A DNA stretch of 10,439 nt. Origin: Acidobacteriota bacterium. Its GTDB lineage: Bacteria > Acidobacteriota > Polarisedimenticolia > J045. Shown here in pieces: positions 1-5,693 of this stretch. Position 1 is the first letter of the stretch. The number at the start of each line of letters is the position of its first letter. The notes under the pieces are model-generated. The model did no database searches. It had not been told where the DNA came from and worked only from the letters and a program-made list of their open reading frames with translations. The stretch covers positions 1 through 10,439 of the forward strand of contig JAJRXN010000417.1 of NCBI GenBank assembly GCA_024276295.1. Reading direction: 5' to 3'. Position numbers and translations under genes: made by a program.

Positions 1-267
1 CTTGCCGGAGCGGGCTTCGGATCGCCCGTCCGCGCCGGTTCCATGGGCCCGGCCGCCCTCGCTCTGCTGGCCCCGCCGCCATCCGCCGGTCCGTCGAACA
101 TCGATCGTCCGCCAGGACCGGTGCGCGCCGTGCCGGCACGAACCGCATCCCTGATCCCAGTTTCTCCCCACGGCCGGGGAGATTCACGAGGACCCCGGGG
201 CGTCGTGCTGCAGCCGCGCCGCAGCGGGCTGATCTGTCACCATGTGCGATACGGAGGGAGTGGAGGG
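1..267. other. Unassigned stretch downstream of the tonB operon
   Basis: No gene can be assigned with confidence. A minus-strand frame is open from the stop at 237-239 to the window edge, with ATG codons at 101 and 44, but neither has a good ribosome-binding site and the residues (rich in Gly, Ala, Pro and Arg) show no domain. It could be the start of a gene truncated by the window. The only clear structure is an inverted repeat at 163-182, TCTCCCC/GGGGAGA with a 6-base loop and no T-tract on either side. Plus-strand open frames here continue antisense into tonB and look like shadows of it. Confidence 0.4.
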
Positions 268-296
268 GACCGACCGGCGCACGGCGCCGATCGGCC
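268..296 (-). terminator. GC-rich hairpin after tonB, probable operon terminator
   Basis: Four bases after the tonB stop codon (301-303, TAG), the minus-strand RNA can fold an 11-bp stem (270-280 with 284-294, loop of 3) that contains one G-U pair and extends about two more pairs outward. Read as plus-strand RNA, the same position is a C-A mismatch, so the fold favours the minus strand, as expected for a terminator of the tonB operon. There is no T-tract, only a pyrimidine-rich run, so it could instead be a 3'-end stabiliser or part of a Rho-dependent end. Confidence 0.45.
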
Positions 297-300
297 GTCC

Positions 301-1041
301 CTATTCGAGCGTGAAGTTGACGGTGACGGTCATGTACACGTCGACGGGCCGACCGTTCTGGGTCGCCGGCCTGTAACGCCACTGACTGACCGCCGCGATC
401 GCCTTCTCGGAGAACCCCAGGTTTCCGGGCGGCTCCTTGAGAACCTTGATGTCGCCGACGGTGCCGTCCTTCCGGATCACGGCGCGAAGGAACACCTTGC
501 CCTCGATCCGGGCCCGGCGAGCCAGTTCGGGATACTCCGGCTTGACCCGCGTCCCCGGAATCAGCTCCGGCATCGACACGCCGCCGACACCGGCCATCAG
601 CGGGCCGGTCTGGGGCGGCGGTTCCGGCTCTCCGATCAGGATGTCGACGTCGTCCGGGATATCCTCGACGACGATCTCAGGCTCCGGCTCGATGATCGGT
701 TCGGGCTCGTCCGGCGTCGGGTCGGGAACCGGGACCTTCTTGACCAGCTTCTTCTGCTGGATCTGCTTGCGTTCGACCTTAGGCGGCGGCGGCACGTACT
801 TGCGCACCTTGAGCACCTTGCGCTCGGCACGCTCCGACTGCGGCACGTACTTGATCTCCGGGAAGTTGATCATGAACACGATCACGTGGATCAGGATCGC
901 GGCGACGATGAACCCGGAGAGGTGCTTGAAACCGCTCTCCTCGAACTCTTCCCGGAGAAAGAACTCGCTGAGCGTCTGCTGGGGGATCGGCCCGGTGTTC
1001 TGAGGTTCCGACCCGCCGGGCTTGTCGCTGGTGTTGCTCAT
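301..1041 (-). CDS. tonB: TonB family energy transducer
   Basis: A 246-aa TonB-type protein that transmits proton-motive energy from ExbB/ExbD in the inner membrane to TonB-dependent outer-membrane receptors. Residues 1-40 are a rather long, charged cytoplasmic tail. Residues about 43-60 form the single membrane anchor (GFIVAAILIHVIVFMINF), with His52 where TonB proteins usually carry a conserved histidine. Residues about 84-147 are the Pro/Glu/Lys-rich periplasmic spacer (PPPP at 84-87, repeated EPEP). Residues about 155-246 match the TonB C-terminal domain, with YPELARRARIEGKV at 170-183 and the WRYRPA motif at 221-226. The ATG start has a GAGGTGAT ribosome-binding site 3 bases upstream that overlaps the TGA stop of the preceding exbD; only 9 bases separate the genes. 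It is the last gene of the exbB-exbD-exbD-tonB operon. The cognate receptors are not in the window, so the transported substrate is unknown. Confidence 0.93.
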   Translation of the reverse strand: MSNTSDKPGGSEPQNTGPIPQQTLSEFFLREEFEESGFKHLSGFIVAAILIHVIVFMINFPEIKYVPQSERAERKVLKVRKYVPPPPKVERKQIQQKKLVKKVPVPDPTPDEPEPIIEPEPEIVVEDIPDDVDILIGEPEPPPQTGPLMAGVGGVSMPELIPGTRVKPEYPELARRARIEGKVFLRAVIRKDGTVGDIKVLKEPPGNLGFSEKAIAAVSQWRYRPATQNGRPVDVYMTVTVNFTLE

Positions 1042-1050
1042 CGGATCACC

Positions 1051-1545
1051 TCAGTCGATCTCGAACGGATTGACGCCGAACAGCGCGACGTACTCGTTGA
1101 TCTCCGACTGCGTCGGAATCGAGATGTTGGGCGGCTTGGCCAGCAGGCCGTACCCGCCCTGCTGCGGTGGCTTCGCCAGCTTGATCAGTTCGTCGTAGAT
1201 GCTGACCAGCGTCTGGTAGGGCGCCTCGGGCCGCGCATAGATGATCACCGGCTTGTCCGGCCAGCGCTCGAGCTTCGGCACCACGTACCCCGAAATGTCG
1301 GCCAGCGTCGCCGGGCGTCTGTCCATCAGGAAGCTGCCGTCCTCGAGGATCTTGAAGAAGATCGCGTCTTCCTTCTCGGTGCTGGTCTGCTGTTCTTCGT
1401 CCGAGGGCAGCTTGAAGTCGAGTCCCTTCGTGGCCGAGAACACGGCCGTGACCATGAAGAAGATGATCAGCAGGAACGCGATGTCCGCCATCGACGCCGA
1501 CGAGATCTCGGCCTCGGGCTTGTGGAGCTTGTCGGAGAGTCCCAT
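1051..1545 (-). CDS. exbD: ExbD/TolR biopolymer transport protein (second copy)
   Basis: A 164-aa ExbD/TolR-family protein, the single-span partner of ExbB in the proton-driven motor that energises TonB. After a short cytoplasmic N-terminus, residues about 19-37 form the membrane helix (MADIAFLLIIFFMVT), including Asp21, the position of the proton-carrying aspartate of ExbD/TolR. Residues about 42-164 are the periplasmic domain. It is longer than the other copy because of a C-terminal extension with a KPPQQGGYGLLAKPP loop (125-139), absent from the neighbouring ExbD. A GTG at 1548 would add one residue, but AGGAGG (1552-1557) lies 3 bases from that GTG and 6 bases from the ATG at 1545, so the ATG is preferred. 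Outside the membrane helix the two ExbD copies differ strongly, suggesting non-redundant roles, possibly as an ExbD heterodimer in one motor. Confidence 0.93.
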   Translation of the reverse strand: MGLSDKLHKPEAEISSASMADIAFLLIIFFMVTAVFSATKGLDFKLPSDEEQQTSTEKEDAIFFKILEDGSFLMDRRPATLADISGYVVPKLERWPDKPVIIYARPEAPYQTLVSIYDELIKLAKPPQQGGYGLLAKPPNISIPTQSEINEYVALFGVNPFEID

Positions 1546-1551
1546 CACGCT

Positions 1552-1557
1552 CCTCCT
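1552..1557 (-). promoter_or_regulatory. Ribosome-binding site of the second exbD, overlapping the first exbD stop
   Basis: On the minus strand the sequence reads TAGGAGG, in which the TAG (1556-1558) is the stop codon of the upstream exbD and AGGAGG is a perfect Shine-Dalgarno for the downstream one. The distance (6 bases to the ATG, 3 to the GTG) selects ATG at 1545 as the start. A ribosome terminating on the first exbD would sit on this site, which favours coupled translation of the two. Confidence 0.8.
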
Positions 1558-1996
1558 AGCTCGCGTCCTGGACGGTCTTCTGTTCGGTCAGCATGATCAC
1601 CGTCTCGACGCCCGCGCGGCGCAACGTTTCCAGGGTCTCGTCGATCATCCGGTATGGCGTGTCATTGTCGGCCTTGATGACGTACGGCTTGCCGGGACTC
1701 GTCTGCGCCAGCGCGTTGACCTGAGCCGCGAGCGCGGTCATGTCGGGAAGCGCCTGCGAGACGTCTTCACCGTTCGAGAACTTGTAGATGTAGCCGCCCT
1801 CTTCGCGGTGGATCACGACGTAGGCCGACCCCTTGGGCACCTCTTCGCGAAACGACGACTTCGGCAGCGGCACGCGTGTCCGATCGACGTCGAACTTCGT
1901 CGTCACCATGAAGAAGATGATCAGAAGGAAGGCGATGTCCGCCATCGAGGCGGTCGGGATGTAAGCCCCGAGGGCCTGCACTTTCTTCAAGCGCAT
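1556..1996 (-). CDS. exbD: ExbD/TolR biopolymer transport protein (first copy)
   Basis: A 146-aa ExbD/TolR-family protein, of usual size for the family. Residues about 18-34 form the membrane helix, with MADIAFLLIIFFMVTT and Asp20 as the expected proton-relay residue. Residues about 40-146 form the periplasmic domain, containing the family-typical KPYVIKADNDTPY stretch (103-115) followed by the helix MIDETLETLRRAGV. It should sit inside the ExbB channel and convert proton flow into work on TonB. The ATG start is preceded by AGGAGG with a 6-base spacer. The gene lies 19 bases downstream of exbB, and its stop codon overlaps the ribosome-binding site of the next exbD. The membrane helix matches the other copy residue for residue over 15 positions, while the periplasmic domains are clearly different. 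Confidence 0.94.
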   Translation of the reverse strand: MRLKKVQALGAYIPTASMADIAFLLIIFFMVTTKFDVDRTRVPLPKSSFREEVPKGSAYVVIHREEGGYIYKFSNGEDVSQALPDMTALAAQVNALAQTSPGKPYVIKADNDTPYRMIDETLETLRRAGVETVIMLTEQKTVQDAS

Positions 1997-2015
1997 CGAT
2001 GGCCTCCTTCCGAAC

Positions 2016-2648
2016 TCAGGCTCGTGCCTGCTCGTGGGTCTCCAGGATGATGTTCGCCGTCGTCTCCATCTCGCGGACGTAGGACGCGATCTTCGTCATG
2101 AAGAAGTTGTAGAACGGCAGTGTCAGCACGGCGACGATCAGCCCGCCGGCCGTCGTCAGCAGAGCGACCGAGATGCCCTTGGCGACCAGGCCGGGGTTGT
2201 TGAGCCCCTGCTGCGCGATCACGTCGAACGACTGGATCATGCCGACCACCGTGCCGAGGAAGCCGAGGATCGGTGCGATGTTGGAAACCAGCGCCAGGAT
2301 CCAGACCAGGCGCTCGAGCCGCGCGATCTCGTGGATCGCCGCGTTCTCGAGCAGCTTTTCCATCTCTTCCCGGCTGGCACCCCAGCGCAGCACGGCCGCC
2401 TTGACGACCGCGGCCGTCGGGCCGCGGTAGTTCTCGCAGACCTTCGCCGCCTTTTCGATCTCGCCGTTGAGCAGGTGCCGTCGGACCTGGGACACCAGTT
2501 CGGTGGTCTTCGTCCTGGCGCGGATGTAGAGCATCCAGCCCCGCTCGATAATCACCACCAGACCGATGATCGACAGGATGAGCAGCGGGTACATGATGAA
2601 CCCGCCCTGCATGAAGTAGTAAACGAAAGTGCCACCAACTCCAGCCAC
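2016..2648 (-). CDS. exbB: ExbB/TolQ/MotA family proton channel protein
   Basis: A 210-aa MotA/TolQ/ExbB-family inner-membrane protein, the pentameric proton-channel scaffold of the TonB motor. Helix 1 is at about 18-36 (FIMYPLLILSIIGLVVII). A cytoplasmic loop spans about 40-112. Helix 2 is at about 114-137 with the family signature APILGFLGTVVGM (125-137). Helix 3 is at about 155-180 with ISVALLTTAGGLIVAV. The start is GTG, supported by GGAGG 4 bases upstream; the next in-frame ATG (residue 13) lies without a ribosome-binding site inside conserved sequence. From memory of the E. coli ExbB motif AEALLATAIGL, its helix-3 glutamate (Glu176) aligns with Val161 here, while the conserved threonine is kept (Thr166). 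This is the first gene of the four-gene operon; a strong promoter lies about 180 bases upstream. Confidence 0.93.
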   Translation of the reverse strand: MAGVGGTFVYYFMQGGFIMYPLLILSIIGLVVIIERGWMLYIRARTKTTELVSQVRRHLLNGEIEKAAKVCENYRGPTAAVVKAAVLRWGASREEMEKLLENAAIHEIARLERLVWILALVSNIAPILGFLGTVVGMIQSFDVIAQQGLNNPGLVAKGISVALLTTAGGLIVAVLTLPFYNFFMTKIASYVREMETTANIILETHEQARA

Positions 2649-2833
2649 GATCCCTCCAAGATCGGCTTGCCTTCCGGTGCCCGATCCGCCCGGTGCCGTT
2701 TCCCCGGTCTCACCGTCGCCCGAGGGGCGGGTCTGCCGGTCCCGAAAGCAGGTGCCGCAGTACCAACGAGTGGATCAGCCGCGTCCGGCCAGAAACCCTT
2801 GGTTACGAATCTGTTCAGTACCGAAGCGGAGCG

Positions 2834-2862
2834 ATGTTACGGGCGGTCCGAACGAGTGTCAA
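2834..2862 (-). promoter_or_regulatory. Sigma70-type promoter for the exbB-exbD-exbD-tonB operon
   Basis: The minus strand carries a perfect -35 box TTGACA (2857-2862), a spacer of exactly 17 bases, and a -10 box TAACAT (2834-2839, four of six consensus positions). Transcription would start near 2827, leaving a leader of roughly 180 bases before the exbB GTG at 2648. In such GC-rich sequence this combination is unlikely by chance, and it faces the only operon downstream. The start point itself is inferred. Confidence 0.7.
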
Positions 2863-2880
2863 GAAAGCGCCGGAAGACCG

Positions 2881-2921
2881 CCGCGGCGGGATCCCCGTCC
2901 GGGCCCGCGGCGGGATCCCCG
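2881..2921. repeat. 17-bp direct repeat pair, 24-bp period
   Basis: CCGCGGCGGGATCCCCG occurs at 2881-2897 and again, identical, at 2905-2921, separated by 7 bases. Each unit contains the palindromes CCGCGG and GGGATCCC, so the two copies can pair as a hairpin (GGGATCCC with GGGATCCC) in RNA. It lies 57 bases past the TolC-family stop and directly upstream of the exbB promoter. It may act as a transcription-end structure for the tolC-like gene or as a pair of protein-binding sites; nothing seen here decides between them. Confidence 0.7.
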
Positions 2922-2977
2922 CACGGAAACCCCTGAAGGGTGGCGAATTACGCCCCGAGCGCTCTCCGGCGGGCCGA

Positions 2978-4609
2978 TCACTCCTGGACGATCCCCAGCT
3001 CGTCGAGCAGCGTCGCCTGCACCCGCTCGAGCGTCACCTCGGCATTGTTGTAGTCGATGATCGCCTGGATCTCCCGCTGCTCGGCCTCGCGCAGATCGTT
3101 CTGGAAGGTCAGCACCTGGAACGCGGTCGACAGGCCGTTTTCGTATCTTTTCTGCTCGGCTTCCAGCTTCTTGCGCTGGAGGACGAGGTTGGCCCGTGCC
3201 GAGTCGACGCGCCGGGCCGCCGCGTGCAGGTTGCGGACCGCGTCCCGGACCTCGACCCGGGCCCGCAGCCGCGTCGCCTCGGCGGTCAGCCGCGCCTGTT
3301 CGACGCCCAGACGCGCCCGGGCGAACTCCGCCCTGGCGCGGCGGTTGCGGAGCGGAATGGTCAGGTCGAGGCGCACCGTCCAGAACGTGTTGTCCAAGTC
3401 GGGAATCTCGCGGAACGCCTCGCTGCTGCCCTGGTCCTGCGGGAAGAACCGCTCGACCTGCTGCGTGACGAAGCCGACGTCGTCCGGCGTTCCGGGAATC
3501 CCGTCGGGCCCGGGATCGAAGACCTGCTGCGTGACCGTCTGCGGCAGGTAGTCGAAGCTGTTGCCCGTCGCGCTGTAGGTTCCGGTGAGCTTCAGATCGG
3601 GGCGGAGCTGGTTGCGCCGGAAGCGCGTCGTCAGCTCGGTGTTCCGCAGCCGGAGATCGACCTCGGCGACATCGGGTCTCCGCTCGAGAGCGGTGGCGAT
3701 CGCCCGGTCGACATCGACCTTGCGCGGAGCGAAGCCCGGCTCGTCCAGAGGTTCGATCGGCCGGAGCCAGTTGGGCGATCCGTCAGGCACGCGAATCAGT
3801 TGCCGGAGCACGTCGCGGGTCCGTTCGAGTTCGGTCTCGGCCAGGATCACGGCTTCCTCGCGGCTCGCGACCTCGGCCTCGGCCGTCGTGACTTCGATCG
3901 GCGCCAGCGTGCCGACCTCGACCTTGATCCGCGTCTGGTCGAGGAAGTCCCGCGCCAGTCGGAGCGACTCGCGCGCGACCTCGAGCGACTGTTCCGCACC
4001 GACCATGTTCCAGTAGGCCTGGATCGTCTGCTCGACGACACTGAGCATCGTCGCCTGGAGCTGCTGCTCGGAGATCTGACGCGAGATGCGCGCCTGCTCG
4101 ATCGACGTGCGGTTGATCGACAGGCCGAGATTCCGCAGCAGCGACTGCGAGTACGTCAGCGCCAGCGTCGCCTGCTGCGAGGTCGGCACGATGTTGAACC
4201 GGGAGATCGTCTCCGGCGTGTACTGGTCCGACGAGTCGCGGTAGCTCATCGCCGCCTGGAACTGGCCACCGGTCATGTTCGGATCGTCGAAGCGCACCTG
4301 GAACTGGTCCAGCGTCGATCCCTGGCGGGAAAAGTCGCTCGTCGGCTCCTCCTTGCTTTCGTCGTGGTTGACGCCGCCGGTCACCGTCGGGTCGAACGCG
4401 GAACGCGCGATCGCGATCTCCTCCTGCGCCAGTGCCGGAGCGATGCGCCCGACCGCCAGATCGAGATTGCGTTCGAGCGCGAGGGCGACGGCATCGCGCA
4501 GCGAAAGCTTCCAGGTGTCGGCGGCACCCGGAGCGGCCGGAACGGTGAAGGACCCTGCAGCAATCGCTGCGATGGAGACGAGGGCCAGAAGCCCCCTTCT
4601 GCTGGTCAT
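2978..4609 (-). CDS. TolC family outer-membrane efflux/secretion channel protein
   Basis: A 543-aa TolC-family protein, expected to form a trimeric outer-membrane barrel with a periplasmic helical tunnel serving an efflux pump or type I secretion system. The N-terminus is a signal peptide (MTSRR, a hydrophobic core at about 7-22, and a likely cut near Ala29/30). The mature chain starts with LSLRDAVALALERN (35-48), typical of outer-membrane factors. The two-fold repeat is visible: helices at about 168-270, with YSQSLLRNLGLSINRTSIEQA nearby (153-173), and again at about 425-535, with YENGLSTAFQVLTFQNDLREAE (489-510). Between them, residues about 353-408 form an inserted loop with DPGPDGIPGTPDD (365-377), resembling a calcium-binding turn. 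The ATG start has AAGGAG 8 bases upstream. It starts 22 bases after the OppF-type ATPase stop, so the two are probably co-transcribed. No membrane-fusion protein is encoded here, so its pump partner is unknown. Confidence 0.9.
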   Translation of the reverse strand: MTSRRGLLALVSIAAIAAGSFTVPAAPGAADTWKLSLRDAVALALERNLDLAVGRIAPALAQEEIAIARSAFDPTVTGGVNHDESKEEPTSDFSRQGSTLDQFQVRFDDPNMTGGQFQAAMSYRDSSDQYTPETISRFNIVPTSQQATLALTYSQSLLRNLGLSINRTSIEQARISRQISEQQLQATMLSVVEQTIQAYWNMVGAEQSLEVARESLRLARDFLDQTRIKVEVGTLAPIEVTTAEAEVASREEAVILAETELERTRDVLRQLIRVPDGSPNWLRPIEPLDEPGFAPRKVDVDRAIATALERRPDVAEVDLRLRNTELTTRFRRNQLRPDLKLTGTYSATGNSFDYLPQTVTQQVFDPGPDGIPGTPDDVGFVTQQVERFFPQDQGSSEAFREIPDLDNTFWTVRLDLTIPLRNRRARAEFARARLGVEQARLTAEATRLRARVEVRDAVRNLHAAARRVDSARANLVLQRKKLEAEQKRYENGLSTAFQVLTFQNDLREAEQREIQAIIDYNNAEVTLERVQATLLDELGIVQE

Positions 4610-4631
4610 CGATCGATCTCCTTGACCCGGC

Positions 4632-5693
4632 TCAGCGAGCCCGTCCGTGGTTTTCGTCTCCGTTCGAACGGTTCAACGGAGTGCCCGCCCCTTCCGTTGC
4701 ACCGCCCGCCGTGTTCTCGAGTTCGCTCGCGCGGTGACAGGCCACGAGGCGGCCCGGCCCCGCCGGCTCGAGGGGAGGTTCGACCTCCCGGCAGATGTCG
4801 ACAACATGGGGACAGCGTGGGTGAAACGCACATCCCGATGGTCGGTCGACCGGGGACGGAATCTCGCCCGGGATCGGAATCCTCAGCCGGCGCGCCCGGA
4901 CAGGATCCGGCGGCGGGGACGCCGAGATCAGCGCCTGCGTGTACGGATGAGCCGGATGCTCGAGCACTTCCCGGGTGCCCGCCTGCTCGACGATCCGGCC
5001 GAGGTACATCACGGCCACGCGATCGGCGAGATGGCCGACCAGGGCCAGGTCGTGCGCGATGAACAGGTAGGCGACACGGTGCCGGCGCTGGAGTTCGACC
5101 AGCAGGTTGACGATCTGCGCCTGGATCGAAACATCGAGCGACGAGACCGGCTCGTCGAGCACGACGAAGTCCGGTCGCACGGCCAGTGCGCGCGCGATGC
5201 TGATCCGCTGGCGCTGGCCCCCCGAAAACTCCCGCGGAAACCGGTCCATCGCCGCCGGCTCCAGGCCGACCTCGTCGAGCAGTTCGGCCACGCGATCGCG
5301 CAGGGACCTGCCTCGCGCCAGGCCGTGGACCAGCAGCGGCTCCCCGACGAGCGTCCGCACGCGAAGCCGCGGGTTGAGCGAACTGGTCGGATCCTGGAAG
5401 ACGATCTGCATCCGGCGGCGCAGGCGCCGCAGATCCCGGCCACTGAGCGCCCGGACATCCACGCCGTCGAAACGGATCGAGCCATCGCTCGGTTCGATCA
5501 GCCGCAGCACCGTCCGTCCGAGCGTGGTCTTCCCCGAGCCCGACTCGCCGACCAGCCCGAGCACCTCGCCCGCTCCCAGATCGAAATCGACGCCGTCGAC
5601 GGCCCGGACCACGGGCCCGCGGCCGAACAGCCCGGGGGCGGCGGCGAAGTGCCGCGTCAGGCCACGGACCTCGACCAGCGGGCCGCCGCTCAT
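4632..5693 (-). CDS. OppF/DppF-type ABC transporter ATP-binding protein
   Basis: A 353-aa ATP-hydrolysing subunit of a peptide/nickel-type (Opp/Dpp) ABC importer, acting on the cytoplasmic face. It contains Walker A GESGSGKT (49-56), Q-loop Gln100 in VFQDPTSSLNP, signature FSGGQRQR (156-163), Walker B FVVLDE (176-181) and switch His214 in FIAHD. The C-terminal oligopeptide-transporter extension (about 235-320) carries GCAFHPRCP with Cys288, Cys294, Cys301 and Cys319, the pattern that binds a [4Fe-4S] cluster in solved relatives. The frame stays open further upstream to 5831, but the start at 5693 forms an ATGA overlap with the stop of the OppD-type partner and begins exactly at the family N-terminus (LVEVRGLTRHF). 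The last 30 or so residues (SELENTAGG onward) are a low-complexity tail. No permease or binding protein is present nearby; the next gene is the TolC-family protein. The substrate cannot be told. Confidence 0.9.
   Translation of the reverse strand: MSGGPLVEVRGLTRHFAAAPGLFGRGPVVRAVDGVDFDLGAGEVLGLVGESGSGKTTLGRTVLRLIEPSDGSIRFDGVDVRALSGRDLRRLRRRMQIVFQDPTSSLNPRLRVRTLVGEPLLVHGLARGRSLRDRVAELLDEVGLEPAAMDRFPREFSGGQRQRISIARALAVRPDFVVLDEPVSSLDVSIQAQIVNLLVELQRRHRVAYLFIAHDLALVGHLADRVAVMYLGRIVEQAGTREVLEHPAHPYTQALISASPPPDPVRARRLRIPIPGEIPSPVDRPSGCAFHPRCPHVVDICREVEPPLEPAGPGRLVACHRASELENTAGGATEGAGTPLNRSNGDENHGRAR

Larger units (their letters stand above)
2649..2977 (-). other. Intergenic region between tolC-like gene and exbB
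   Basis: This 329-base gap has no convincing coding content. Moving along the minus strand from the TolC-family stop it holds: a possible weak hairpin near 2928-2943 (ACCC/GGGT followed by TTT); the 17-bp direct repeat pair (2881-2921); a sigma70-type promoter (2834-2862); and an untranslated leader of about 180 bases running to the exbB start. No riboswitch fold was recognised in the leader, and no Fur-box-like sequence was seen near the promoter, although iron control is common for TonB systems. Confidence 0.6.

Noticed and set aside
1..101. Minus-strand partial gene starting at ATG 101 or 44
   Set aside because: The frame is open to the edge, but there is no strong ribosome-binding site and the 33 residues are low-complexity; not enough to call a gene.
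163..182. Inverted repeat TCTCCCC/GGGGAGA as a terminator
   Set aside because: It lies about 120 bases past tonB, has no T-tract on either strand, and a better-placed hairpin exists at 268-296.
43..1596. A 517-codon plus-strand open frame antisense to tonB and exbD
   Set aside because: Its translation is rich in Arg, Asp and His with no domain, as expected for the antisense of GC-rich genes; the minus strand carries clear TonB and ExbD motifs over the same bases.
1051..1996. The two exbD genes as tolR plus exbD of a Tol-Pal system
   Set aside because: The operon ends in a TonB with a proline-rich spacer and TonB C-terminal domain, and no tolA, tolB or pal is seen, so ExbD is the better name for both.
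2693..5062. A 789-codon plus-strand open frame opposite the TolC-family and ATPase genes
   Set aside because: Low-complexity Arg/Asp-rich translation with no recognisable motif; the minus-strand genes explain the region.
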